From contig CBDBBY010000001.1 in NCBI GenBank assembly GCA_965203215.1, forward strand, positions 4,526,001 through 4,590,000: 64,000 bases of DNA, given 5' to 3'. Position 1 is the first letter of the stretch; each line of letters begins with the position of its first letter. The translations under genes and the position numbers were made by a program. Below are positions 17,944 to 25,946 of this stretch, in pieces. This DNA comes from CBDBBY01 sp965203215 (GTDB taxonomy: Bacteria; Pseudomonadota; Alphaproteobacteria; Rhodobacterales; Rhodobacteraceae). A model generated the notes under the pieces. It made no database searches and was not told the origin of the DNA. It saw only the letters and a list, made by a program, of their open reading frames with translations.

Positions 17944-18520
17944 ACCGGCAATTCGGAAAATCGTGTCGCATTTGGAGGAGATTTTCCATGAAGGAGGGCC
18001 GCCTCCTTCGGAATCGCTCAAATGCGCGGCAGTTTTGGCGGTCATCGAAAATCCGTTCGCGGGGCGCTACGAACCGGAAATCGCTGGCTTCATGGAGGAT
18101 CTCAAGCCGCTGGGCTTGGAAATGGCTCAGCGCTTGATCGACATCTTGGGCGGGAACCCCTCGATTGTGGAAGGCTACGGCAAAGGTGCGATCATCGGTG
18201 CCGACGGAGAGCTTGAACACGGGGCGCTCTGGCACGCGCCAGGTGGATACGCGATGCGCGAGTTGCTCGGAGGAGCGAAGGCAATCGTTCCATCGACGAA
18301 AAAAGTTGGCGGGATCGGTGCGCGCCTCGACGTCCCGATCACCCATGTGAATGCTTCGTACGTGCGCAGCCACTTCGGCAGCATGGAGGCAGGAGTTCCC
18401 GACGGTCCCGGCGCAGGTGAGATGTGCCTTGTGCTGGTCATGTCCACAGGAGCGAGGATCCACAACCGCAGTTTGGGACTCGAAGCTAAAGACGTCAAGG
18501 GCGAGGATGGATTGAGATGA
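17936..18520 (+). CDS. AA_synth (DUF1185) family protein, first copy
   Basis: Member of Pfam AA_synth (PF06684), named 'amino acid synthesis' but of uncertain function. The 194-residue protein begins MPEPAIRKIVSHLEEIFHEG. It contains AVIENPFAG, EGYGKGAIIGADGELEHGA and the C-terminal MSTGARIHNRSLGLEAKDVKGEDGLR, all shared with the adjacent paralogue. It overlaps the UPF0280 gene by 8 bases and the next copy by 4 (ATGA). The tandem arrangement suggests two subunits of one complex or duplicated specificity. In this operon it may act on a ring-opened or amide intermediate, but that is inference. Confidence 0.85.
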   Translation: MPEPAIRKIVSHLEEIFHEGGPPPSESLKCAAVLAVIENPFAGRYEPEIAGFMEDLKPLGLEMAQRLIDILGGNPSIVEGYGKGAIIGADGELEHGALWHAPGGYAMRELLGGAKAIVPSTKKVGGIGARLDVPITHVNASYVRSHFGSMEAGVPDGPGAGEMCLVLVMSTGARIHNRSLGLEAKDVKGEDGLR

Positions 18521-19101
18521 AGGCTGACATACGGAAAATCGTTGTGACGGTTGAGGAGATCCGTTGCGAGTGCGGGCGGGGCATCAATCCGCCGACGCGA
18601 AAGGCGGCGGCGGTGGCGGTAATTGCGAATCCGTTTGCCGGTGCTTTTGTCGAGGACTTGGAGCCGCTTATGGACGTGGGCGCGGAGCTTGGCGGACTGC
18701 TGGGAGAAAAATGCGTTGCGGCGCTGCGGATTGAGCCGGCTCAGGCGGAAAGCTACGGCAAGGCGGCCATGGTTGGCGAAAGAGGCGAACTGGAGCATGC
18801 GGCGGCAATTCTCCATCCGAAGCTCGGCAAGCCCTTGCGCGAAGCGGTTGAGAAGGGAGCCGCGCTTGTGCCGTCTTCGAAGAAGATGGGCGGACCCGGC
18901 ATTCCGCTGGATGTGCCGCTGGGTCACAAGGATGCTGCTTATGTCAGGTCCCATTTCGACGGCATGGAGGTCAGACTCTGCGACGCGCCGCGAGCGGACG
19001 AGATCATGGTCGCCGTCGCAGTTACGGACAGCGGCCGCCCGCTCCCGCGCGTAGGCGGGCTGAAAGCCGCGGACGCAAAAGGCGAGGACGGCCTTCGCTG
19101 A
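18517..19101 (+). CDS. AA_synth (DUF1185) family protein, second copy
   Basis: Paralogue of the preceding gene with the same length (194 residues). It shares IRKIV near the N-terminus, AVIANPFAG, ESYGKAAMVGERGELEHAA, LDVPLGHKDAAYVRSHF and the ending LKAADAKGEDGLR. Its N-terminal third differs most, with RCECGRGINPPTRKAA in place of FHEGGPPPSESLKCA. It is the last plus-strand gene of the cluster before the AT-rich ATPase-PIN island. No distinct catalytic residues can be named with confidence. Confidence 0.85.
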   Translation: MKADIRKIVVTVEEIRCECGRGINPPTRKAAAVAVIANPFAGAFVEDLEPLMDVGAELGGLLGEKCVAALRIEPAQAESYGKAAMVGERGELEHAAAILHPKLGKPLREAVEKGAALVPSSKKMGGPGIPLDVPLGHKDAAYVRSHFDGMEVRLCDAPRADEIMVAVAVTDSGRPLPRVGGLKAADAKGEDGLR

Positions 19102-19566
19102 ACATCGGTCTGGTGCGGTTCGATTCACGATCTGCCGGCATCCCTTCTGGCACACGCGACTGAACAGAGCGAAGCACGAGTTCTTAGCGACACCCGATGT
19201 CTTTCCACTTTGGACAAGGTTGCCGCCGTTTGGTCCAAATAACTTTGTCGATTGAATTCGATACATTAAGTTGATAGATGCGATTGCTATAAAGGCGCGC
19301 GTACGGAGTTTCCTCTGATTAGTTCATTGACATTCAGGTGGTGACTTAATTTGTTTGCTGGAGCCTACTCGGCTCAAGTTGACGCATATCCGGCGCTCAT
19401 GAGGTCGTTTGCGCATTCCTCGGTTTTGAATATTTCAAAGGTGTTGCCGCCACTTCGCGAGAACGCATTGGGGGCTTGCGCGAACGCCACGTCTGTCTCA
19501 TCGCCAGTACCTGCAATGAACCATGCCTCATAAAAATGGGAATCCCCAATAATGGAATTAATTCAA
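19102..19566. other. Intergenic region, left edge of second ATPase-PIN island
   Basis: No intact gene is supported. Composition becomes AT-rich at about 19220. A minus-strand open stretch (about 19375-19530, reading EAWFIAGTGDETDVAFAQAP and then FEIFKTEECANDL) looks more protein-like than random sequence but has no credible start and matches no family recognised here. It may be a gene remnant. Confidence 0.4.
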
Positions 19567-20061
19567 CTAGCCGCTTACACCCTCTAAGCATCTTTTGCAC
19601 TGCGCGGATCTAAGCAATTTACGTTTTCTATTGTCCACGTCTCGACTTATCATAGTTGAGTATACCTTGCCGCGTGGCTCCTTGATTACTTTTCCCGATG
19701 TAAAATCATCCTGCAAATTTTTGTCGTTTGAATAAAGCAACCGAGCACCGCTCGAAATGGCTAATTCGATTACATGTCTATCGTTTGACTTCACTTTTAC
19801 ATGTTTAATTTCACTCTTCACTTTATCCAAATGTTTATCCGGTATCTGGACCACTCTTCCGCGGCGATATCCTTCCGTAAGCCAATCCGACACTCTTTTG
19901 TCTCTTAGCAACTCGTGCGTCAGCTTACCACCAATTACCAGCTTTAGACTTTTGTTTCCTTTTTTGCCATTTATCCATTCAAAATACTCTTTACCGGCGC
20001 TTGGTCTTTCACATTGTCCAAATACCTCATGTTTGACATTAGCGTCCAATATCGTACACAT
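19567..20061 (-). CDS. PIN-domain nuclease of an ATPase-PIN pair (copy B, intact)
   Basis: Predicted PIN-fold ribonuclease, 164 residues. Acidic residues typical of the fold are visible: Asp6 in MCTILDANV, Glu50 in LTHELL, Asp94 in KSNDRHVIEL and Asp113 in LYSNDKNL, with the GARLLY strand between the last two. These could hold two Mg2+ or Mn2+ ions. The ATG follows the ATPase stop (TAA-ATG) with no gap, so translation is probably coupled. A basic C-terminal extension (about residues 130-164) is absent from the broken copy at 4347-5914. An effector role in a defence or toxin-antitoxin module is inferred from the fold and the partner. Confidence 0.82.
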   Translation of the reverse strand: MCTILDANVKHEVFGQCERPSAGKEYFEWINGKKGNKSLKLVIGGKLTHELLRDKRVSDWLTEGYRRGRVVQIPDKHLDKVKSEIKHVKVKSNDRHVIELAISSGARLLYSNDKNLQDDFTSGKVIKEPRGKVYSTMISRDVDNRKRKLLRSAQCKRCLEGVSG

Positions 20062-21384
20062 TTAGAGACCTAGTAACTTTCGCTTTTCATCCATAAAGAA
20101 ATCACCATACTCTGGTGGCGCATTAATTATATTTCCATTTTCATCCAAATTTACTGTTCTGATATCAACACCATCTGATTTTCTTACAAAAAATAGTATA
20201 GAAACCATTTCATGAGTTAACGTTGTGTTTTGATCACGAACATCTATCCTTATTCGATCTAGTAGGTAATCACTGTGCGTTTCAACCAACAACGTTGCGC
20301 CCTCGCATGCAAGCTGACAAAACAAGCTTCCCAACTCAGCTTGCGCTCTCGGGTGAAGATGCACTTCTGGCTGCTGCAGCAAAAACAATCCGTTTGTTTC
20401 GCTTGCCGATAGCTCCGCAAGAATTGGAAGAGCTTGGCTTACCCCGTATCCCATATCGATTATGTTATAAAAATTTTTCGTTTGCTCTCCAGAATTTTGA
20501 AAATAAATTTTGAAAGAACCTTGATCACTTTCTGCAATATCTATATTTTTAAATAAACCAGAGTTTTTTCCAAAATGCATCAGTTTTTCTTTCGTATCGT
20601 TCCATTCGCTTCGGCTATTCTTATGTATATTGGCCAAAAGCTCAAGTGCATGCGCGCCTTCGTGATCGCGAAGGCTTCCCGTTTGCTCGTATGTTCGTTT
20701 TGGACGAGACCTAATCGGTGCGCTTGCGTTTAAGCCGCCAAGTGGCATTCCTGATTTACGCCATGTTTCCAATGAATCGATCAATTCAAAAATTGGCAAT
20801 TGCGATTGATCGTGCAATGATGGATTGACGCCTAATCTTTTGAACAGTTCACTTTCTCGTCTAATTGCATTTAAACACCAATAATATTCTTCAATAAGCA
20901 AAGCTTTGCTTCCGATAGAAAAATGCAGTTTTTTTTCATTGTGTCTTGTTAAAATCGTTGCGGTAATGCGATCCGCATCAAGGTATTCCATGCGAATTTC
21001 GTTTTTTCTCTTTTTATCGATTATTCGGAATTTTGTTGGGCACGGAGCCTCTGAGTGCTCGCTAAATTCTACTTCTACATCGATTAACTTGCCGTCATGG
21101 CTGGCGCATGGAATTTTCAATTGAACTTTTACAGCAAATTTCTGCTCTTGAGATTCCGCTGTCGAGCATCGTGAGATTATTTCATTGAATCTTCCAAGTG
21201 GGAAAAGTGAACTATTGAAATTTTCGGTTCTTTGTTCCTTTAAGATATGCCATAAAGTTTTGATCAATGCCAAAAATGACGATTTACCTGTACTGTTCTC
21301 TCCGACTAATATAGTCAATGGAGCCAAATGCACATGTTGCTCGCGATAGAAGCAACGGAAATTCGAGAGATTTATATTGTACAT
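20062..21384 (-). CDS. AAA/OLD-like ATPase of an ATPase-PIN pair (copy B)
   Basis: Homologue of the ATPase at 2957-4336, 440 residues from the ATG at 21384. That start has GAAGAA just before it and matches the N-terminus of copy A, although the frame is open further upstream. Motifs are Walker A GENSTGKSS (28-36), APIRSRPKRTYEQ, the signature-like GYGVSQALP, Walker B region LFLLQQPEVHLHPRAQ and ETHSDYLLDRIR. The long insert between Walker A and the signature resembles Rad50/OLD-type coiled or toprim-less arms. It is strongly AT-rich relative to neighbours. A 16-bp perfect inverted repeat lies 10 bases upstream of the ATG. Its natural partner is the PIN protein encoded next. Confidence 0.85.
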   Translation of the reverse strand: MYNINLSNFRCFYREQHVHLAPLTILVGENSTGKSSFLALIKTLWHILKEQRTENFNSSLFPLGRFNEIISRCSTAESQEQKFAVKVQLKIPCASHDGKLIDVEVEFSEHSEAPCPTKFRIIDKKRKNEIRMEYLDADRITATILTRHNEKKLHFSIGSKALLIEEYYWCLNAIRRESELFKRLGVNPSLHDQSQLPIFELIDSLETWRKSGMPLGGLNASAPIRSRPKRTYEQTGSLRDHEGAHALELLANIHKNSRSEWNDTKEKLMHFGKNSGLFKNIDIAESDQGSFKIYFQNSGEQTKNFYNIIDMGYGVSQALPILAELSASETNGLFLLQQPEVHLHPRAQAELGSLFCQLACEGATLLVETHSDYLLDRIRIDVRDQNTTLTHEMVSILFFVRKSDGVDIRTVNLDENGNIINAPPEYGDFFMDEKRKLLGL

Positions 21385-21394
21385 TTCTTCACAT

Positions 21395-21428
21395 ACAATT
21401 GGGCTCTGGCGAGCCAGAGCCCAATTGT
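21395..21428 (-). promoter_or_regulatory. Perfect 16-bp inverted repeat before ATPase copy B
   Basis: ACAATTGGGCTCTGGC (21395-21410), a GA spacer and the exact reverse complement form a long perfect palindrome ending 10 bases before the ATPase ATG. In RNA it would form a very stable hairpin just ahead of the ribosome binding site; in DNA it could be an operator bound by a module protein. Confidence 0.6.
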
Positions 21429-22047
21429 CGACCGGACAACCCAATCCCTGAACGTGTAGTCGACCGAGAAACCTCAATCCTTGAAGAAGCGAATATGCGA
21501 TTTTTATCAAGAATGCAAGAACTCGTTTCTGTCATTTTGTTTGCTCCGACATCCAGAACTACGGGCCTCACGACATACGCCCCTCATGTTTGTAAGCATT
21601 TTGGATCAAATTCCCCTTTTTAGTCAAGAATTGGAAATGAAGGAATCCGAACAAGATTACTTGGAGTTCGATGTTATGAGCAAGCTTGAAGTGGATTAAC
21701 ACACTGAATAAATTGGGAAAATTTAGCAATGGTTTTGGCCGTTAGTCGAGCCGAGCAATGTCTTTCCCAAATCAAAGATGGGCTGCGAGCGTCGGCCACG
21801 GAACATCATCGTAGAGGTGCAACCATCGCGGATCCTTTCAAGAATTGTCGAGTGCGAACATGAGGATTAGCCTTTGGTTCAGTTAGCACGCAACTTGAAT
21901 CGGTGCCGACCGTTCGCTCAAGGACGGCTGCTGCCATGGAGTGATTCGCGTAGCCCGTTTCGGGGATATTCCAAACTTTTTGCCGCGTGCAAGACGCATG
22001 GTGGCCGTAGTGAGGACTTGGAAAGATTGAGCATGGTGCAACAGAGT
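21429..22047. other. Intergenic region, right edge of second ATPase-PIN island
   Basis: About 620 bases with no gene that can be supported. AT-rich sequence continues to about 21730, then returns to host-like composition. Short open frames on the plus strand (for example at 21481 and 21724) have no recognisable domain or conserved start context. Confidence 0.5.
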
Positions 22048-23226
22048 TTAGCCAACGATGATCTCGGGGAGCCTTTGGGCTGGAGGTGTATTTCGGCTGC
22101 GATGCGAGCGTACTTCGCCATCGATAATTGTCATGCCGACGCCTGGAAGATTCCCTTGCCGGACAGACTCGAGCATTGTCGCGCCCGGCGAATGCTGCGC
22201 TTGATCCATCAGAACGAAATCGGCGGCGTATCCGTTTTCAATCAACCCGACGTCGAGGTTCCGCATTCTCGAAGTATTTCCTGTCGCAAAGCAAAAGGCG
22301 ATTTCCGGCGCGACGTTTCCCAGGCTCGATAGCATCGCGATCATTCGAAGTATGCCGAGTGGCTGAACGCCGGAGCCTGCCGGACCGTCGGTTCCCAGAA
22401 TGATGCGATCAAGCTGCTTGAGTTCGCGCGCGGTATTGACCGTCAACAGCGCGGCTCGCTCGTTTCCGTTGTGCACGATTTCCAAGCTTCTGCTGCATTG
22501 CTCGCAGAGGCAGATGATCTGATCGTCTGGAAGGGCCGAATGCCCGCCGTTCACGTGTCCGATGACGTCGGTGTCCGCTTCCAGAACGACATCCTTGTCG
22601 ATAAGGCCCGAGCCGGGAATTGACGGGCCGCCGGTGTGAATCGTGCTCTGAATTCCGTACTTGCGCGCCCAAGCGACCATTTTCTTGGCTGTCGGTCCAT
22701 CCTTGACCGACCCCAGGCCAACTTCGCCCAGCAGCGTCACGCCCGCGTCCGCCAAATCCTTGAAATCCTTCTCCTCCATGCCGTGTTCGACAACCGGTGC
22801 TCCGGCGAGGACCTTCACGCCTGATGGTTTGAAATTCGAGTACCAACGCTGCGCCGCGATGGCCATCGCTTTCAAGCCCACGATGTCCTTGGGCCGGCCC
22901 GGCATGTGGACTTCGCCAGCCGAAATCAGAGTTGTAACTCCGCCGTTCAGCGTCGAGTCGATCCAGTGGAGTTGTTGCTGTCGCGGCGTGTAGTCGCCCA
23001 CGACCGGATGGACGTGGCTGTCGATCAGCCCTGGGGCGAGCGTGACCCTATTCGCGTCGATGATGACGTCGGAATTATCAATGTCCAAATCCTTCTCGAA
23101 TCCGAATGCTTCGATCCGCCCGCCGACGGCGACAACGCAATCTCCGTCCAAAACTGGTTGTTCGATCCTTCCGGACAGAATCATCCCTATATTGCGGACT
23201 GCGAGTTTCTTCTTGTCTCCTCCCAT
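22048..23226 (-). CDS. ena: Enamidase-like amidohydrolase
   Basis: Member of the amidohydrolase superfamily, 392 residues from the ATG at 23226. That start is preceded by AGGAG at good spacing; a GTG ten codons upstream is the alternative. Metal-site motifs are DSHVHP in the N-terminal third, STIHTGG, GHVNGGHSAL and LGTDGPAGSG near the C-terminus. The family resemblance, including NGGVTTLISAGEVHMPGRP, is to enamidase of nicotinate fermentation. That enzyme hydrolyses 1,4,5,6-tetrahydro-6-oxonicotinate to ammonia and 2-formylglutarate. A dihydropyrimidinase or imidazolonepropionase-like role is less likely but not excluded. It stands opposite the hydroxylase/reductase genes, separated from them by the ATPase-PIN island. 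Confidence 0.75.
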   Translation of the reverse strand: MGGDKKKLAVRNIGMILSGRIEQPVLDGDCVVAVGGRIEAFGFEKDLDIDNSDVIIDANRVTLAPGLIDSHVHPVVGDYTPRQQQLHWIDSTLNGGVTTLISAGEVHMPGRPKDIVGLKAMAIAAQRWYSNFKPSGVKVLAGAPVVEHGMEEKDFKDLADAGVTLLGEVGLGSVKDGPTAKKMVAWARKYGIQSTIHTGGPSIPGSGLIDKDVVLEADTDVIGHVNGGHSALPDDQIICLCEQCSRSLEIVHNGNERAALLTVNTARELKQLDRIILGTDGPAGSGVQPLGILRMIAMLSSLGNVAPEIAFCFATGNTSRMRNLDVGLIENGYAADFVLMDQAQHSPGATMLESVRQGNLPGVGMTIIDGEVRSHRSRNTPPAQRLPEIIVG

Positions 23227-23522
23227 CAGTTCAATCTCCTGCACTTCGTTGCTCACCTCGCCAGCTTAAGCCAAGATGGCAGCTTTTCAAGGCAGCGACC
23301 TGCTGACGTCTTTTGCGGGTGGAGCCAATTTGCCCAATTGGTGACGGCGCATCCGATCATTCGCCTTACCAATGCGTCCGCTCGCAAGACGGTGATGCAG
23401 CGCCACATTGACATGGCAACATGATGGAATTAGTCCGTCCGTAGCGTCCAAGTGAAGCCTAATGAGCAGACCGACGGCCTGAATTGTCGCCTGACGAATC
23501 CGCTCCATTAAGAAAGCACGAC

Positions 23523-24344
23523 ATGAACTCGACCTTGTCCGTCAAGGAAAAGGAAAAGACTTTTCCGTTGCCGCCCGGCGTTTTTGCACAGACTGTGACG
23601 AACGTTGTTCATTACACGGACCGGTTGTTCAAGTTTCGCATGACCCGGCCTTCGACATTTCGATTCCGCTCCGGCGAATTCGTGATGATCGGATTGCCGA
23701 ACGCGGAACGTCCGGTTTACCGAGCGTACTCCATCGCGAGTCCGAGCTGGGACGATGAGCTCGAATTCTACTCGATCAAGGTTCCCGGAGGGCCGCTCAC
23801 GGAACATCTGCAGAAGATCAAATCGGGCGACGTCGTCCTCATGCGGAAAAAGCCTACGGGCACGCTTGTGAACGACGCATTGACGCCCGGAAAACGGCTC
23901 TATCTATTTTCTACCGGAACCGGCATCGCCCCGTTCGCTTCGATCATTCGCGATCCTGAAACTTACGAAAAATTTGAGACAATCATTCTCACGCATACCT
24001 GTCGGTTGGTTGCCGAACTCGAATACGGGCGCGAATTGGTGGATGCCACGCTGACCGACCCGCTGGTCGGCGACGACGCTTCGGAGGGTCGGCTGGTTTA
24101 TGTTCCGGCCGCGACTCGGGAGGAATTCAAGCGAGGCCAGCGGATAACGGAAATGCTTGGCTCCGGAACGCTGTTCCAGGAGTTTGATTTGCCGAGCTTG
24201 TCCAGGATGGGGGACCGGGCCATGATCTGCGGGTCAATGGCGATGCTGAAGGACGTCAAGTCGATCCTTGAGGGCATCGGAATGATTGAGGGTTCCAACA
24301 GTTCGCCCGGGGATTTCGTTGTTGAGCGGGCATTCGTGGATTGA
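23523..24344 (+). CDS. fpr: Ferredoxin/flavodoxin-NADP+ reductase
   Basis: Bacterial-type ferredoxin-NADP+ reductase, 273 residues from the ATG at 23523 (AAGAAAG upstream). The FAD-binding barrel shows RPVYRAYSIASPSWDDELEFYSIKV and the NADP-binding domain LFSTGTGIAPFASIIRDPETYE, then MICGSMAMLKDV. The C-terminus FVVERAFVD is the extended subclass found in alphaproteobacteria. It exchanges electrons between NADPH and ferredoxin or flavodoxin. Besides its general redox role, its position next to the enamidase and near the ferredoxin-type reductase gene suggests it may feed electrons to 6-hydroxynicotinate reduction, an inference only. Confidence 0.92.
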   Translation: MNSTLSVKEKEKTFPLPPGVFAQTVTNVVHYTDRLFKFRMTRPSTFRFRSGEFVMIGLPNAERPVYRAYSIASPSWDDELEFYSIKVPGGPLTEHLQKIKSGDVVLMRKKPTGTLVNDALTPGKRLYLFSTGTGIAPFASIIRDPETYEKFETIILTHTCRLVAELEYGRELVDATLTDPLVGDDASEGRLVYVPAATREEFKRGQRITEMLGSGTLFQEFDLPSLSRMGDRAMICGSMAMLKDVKSILEGIGMIEGSNSSPGDFVVERAFVD

Positions 24345-24424
24345 GCAACGAATGTTGCACCGCCAGCATGAGCAATCGATTCAGGTCTGCGGTACGCTTC
24401 CCGAATCCGGGAGAATTCGAAACG

Positions 24425-25225
24425 TTAGATTTCACGATTCCTTGCAGCCGAAAGCAGCATGGACAACAAGAATGCGGCCGCAGCTGCGACAATGATCGTT
24501 GGCCCCGCAGGCGAATTCACCAAATTCGATATCCAGAGTCCGGCCAGTACGGAGCCGCTCGCAATCGCGACGGCAGCTGCCGCCATTCCTTCAGGGGATT
24601 TCGAAATGGGCCGAGCTCCCGCAGCCGGAATAATCAGCATCGCGGTGACGAGCAATGCGCCCACGACTTTGATCGCCACAGCCACCAACGCTGCAAGCGC
24701 GACGTTCATGTAGATCTGCTCTCGATGGGGATGCAGCCCCGATGCTTGCGCGATTTCAGGATTGAACGTGGACAGCAGCAGCGCGGTCCATCGCGTAGCA
24801 ACAAAGAAAACAATCGCAGCTGAACCGATCCAGATCACCAGAATGTCCGCATTTGAGACCGCCAGAATCTCCCCGAAAAGGTACGCATCAAGGTCGACGC
24901 GGGAGTCCGCCGCGAGCGAAAACGCCACTATTCCGACAGCGAGCGCAGTTTGCGACGCGACGCCCAGGACCGTATTGGATCCAAGAAATCGTTGACCGAC
25001 TGTCGATACGGTCAGCGCCATCGCCACTGCGACGCCGAAAACGCCGACGAATACCGACAATTCGAACAAAAGAGCCAGCGAAACACCCAGAATGGCGGCA
25101 TGGGCAGTCGCGTCGCCGAAATACGCCAAATTGCGCCACACGACGAAACACCCGATCGGCGCGGCGGCGATTGACACTCCGATGCCTGCGATGATCGCCC
25201 GAATCATGAAATCGTCAATGATCAT
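24425..25225 (-). CDS. znuB: Zinc/manganese ABC importer permease (ZnuB-like)
   Basis: Polytopic membrane permease of the ABC-3 family, 266 residues from the ATG at 25225. Family motifs include GCFVVWRNLAYFGDATAHAAILG, where the conserved His faces the substrate path, and KVVGALLVTAMLIIPAAGAR, the coupling region. Eight or so hydrophobic segments are visible. It overlaps the ATPase gene by 11 bases. Zinc as substrate follows from family resemblance and the Zur-like site upstream. The matching binding protein ZnuA is not in the window. Confidence 0.88.
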   Translation of the reverse strand: MIIDDFMIRAIIAGIGVSIAAAPIGCFVVWRNLAYFGDATAHAAILGVSLALLFELSVFVGVFGVAVAMALTVSTVGQRFLGSNTVLGVASQTALAVGIVAFSLAADSRVDLDAYLFGEILAVSNADILVIWIGSAAIVFFVATRWTALLLSTFNPEIAQASGLHPHREQIYMNVALAALVAVAIKVVGALLVTAMLIIPAAGARPISKSPEGMAAAAVAIASGSVLAGLWISNLVNSPAGPTIIVAAAAAFLLSMLLSAARNREI

Positions 25226-25946
25226 GATTTGAATTCCAAGCTTGAGAGGCTTGATTCTCGGCCGCCGGAAATATCGCCAGGACTCCGTCAACTTCACCGC
25301 CGAACATGGACAGAAATTCCTGGGACTTGGCAACTATGCTCGGAGGTCCTTGGCAAACGATCCGCTTGTTCATGCAAATGACCCTGTCCGCGTACGCGAC
25401 GAGGATGTCCAGTTCATGACTTGTGTTGAGCACGGCGCCTCCGGTCTCGGCTTTGAAATTGCGAATGATGCGGTAGAAGTCTCTGATTCCGTTCCGATCC
25501 AGAGATTGAGTGGGCTCGTCCAGTACTAGGAGATCAGGCGAACCGAGGAGCGCGCGGGCAAGCAAAACTCTCTGCAATTGTCCGAAGGAAAGAGCATGCA
25601 CTTGCCGCGGAGCAAGTGCGGACACCCCGGTCAGATCCCTGACTTCTTGCGCATTGCTGTCCGATGCGCTTGAGCGAAGTTTCAAAAATCGATCAACTGT
25701 CATTGGCATGGTTTGATTCAAAGAAATGCGCTGCGGCAGATAGCCGATCTTCAAATTCGGCGATTTGGTCACAATGCCGGACGACGGAGCCGCCAGCCCG
25801 ATGATGAGCTTGAGCAATGTGGACTTGCCGGCGCCGTTCGGACCGACAAGCGTGACGATTTCGCCTTTCTCCACGGAAAGCTCGATGTCTTCGAGCACAT
25901 TGCCGATGGGCAACGCCAAGCTGGCTCCATTGACTGAAATCAGCAT
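25215..25946 (-). CDS. znuC: Zinc ABC importer ATPase (ZnuC-like)
   Basis: Cytoplasmic ATPase of a metal importer, 243 residues. It has Walker A GPNGAGKST, the ZnuC-typical IGYLPQRISLNQTMPMTVDRFL, a signature reduced to LSFGQLQRV, Walker B LLVLDEPTQSLD and the switch His in LNTSHELDI. The C-terminus lacks the long His-rich tail of some ZnuC proteins and ends in WNSNHDH. It starts a two-gene unit with znuB; the 220 bases upstream lead to a Zur-like palindrome. Confidence 0.9.
   Translation of the reverse strand: MLISVNGASLALPIGNVLEDIELSVEKGEIVTLVGPNGAGKSTLLKLIIGLAAPSSGIVTKSPNLKIGYLPQRISLNQTMPMTVDRFLKLRSSASDSNAQEVRDLTGVSALAPRQVHALSFGQLQRVLLARALLGSPDLLVLDEPTQSLDRNGIRDFYRIIRNFKAETGGAVLNTSHELDILVAYADRVICMNKRIVCQGPPSIVAKSQEFLSMFGGEVDGVLAIFPAAENQASQAWNSNHDH

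Noticed and set aside
21724..21861. Short plus-strand frame beginning MVLAVSRAEQCLSQ
   Set aside because: About 45 codons, no ribosome binding site and no recognisable family; insufficient support for a gene.
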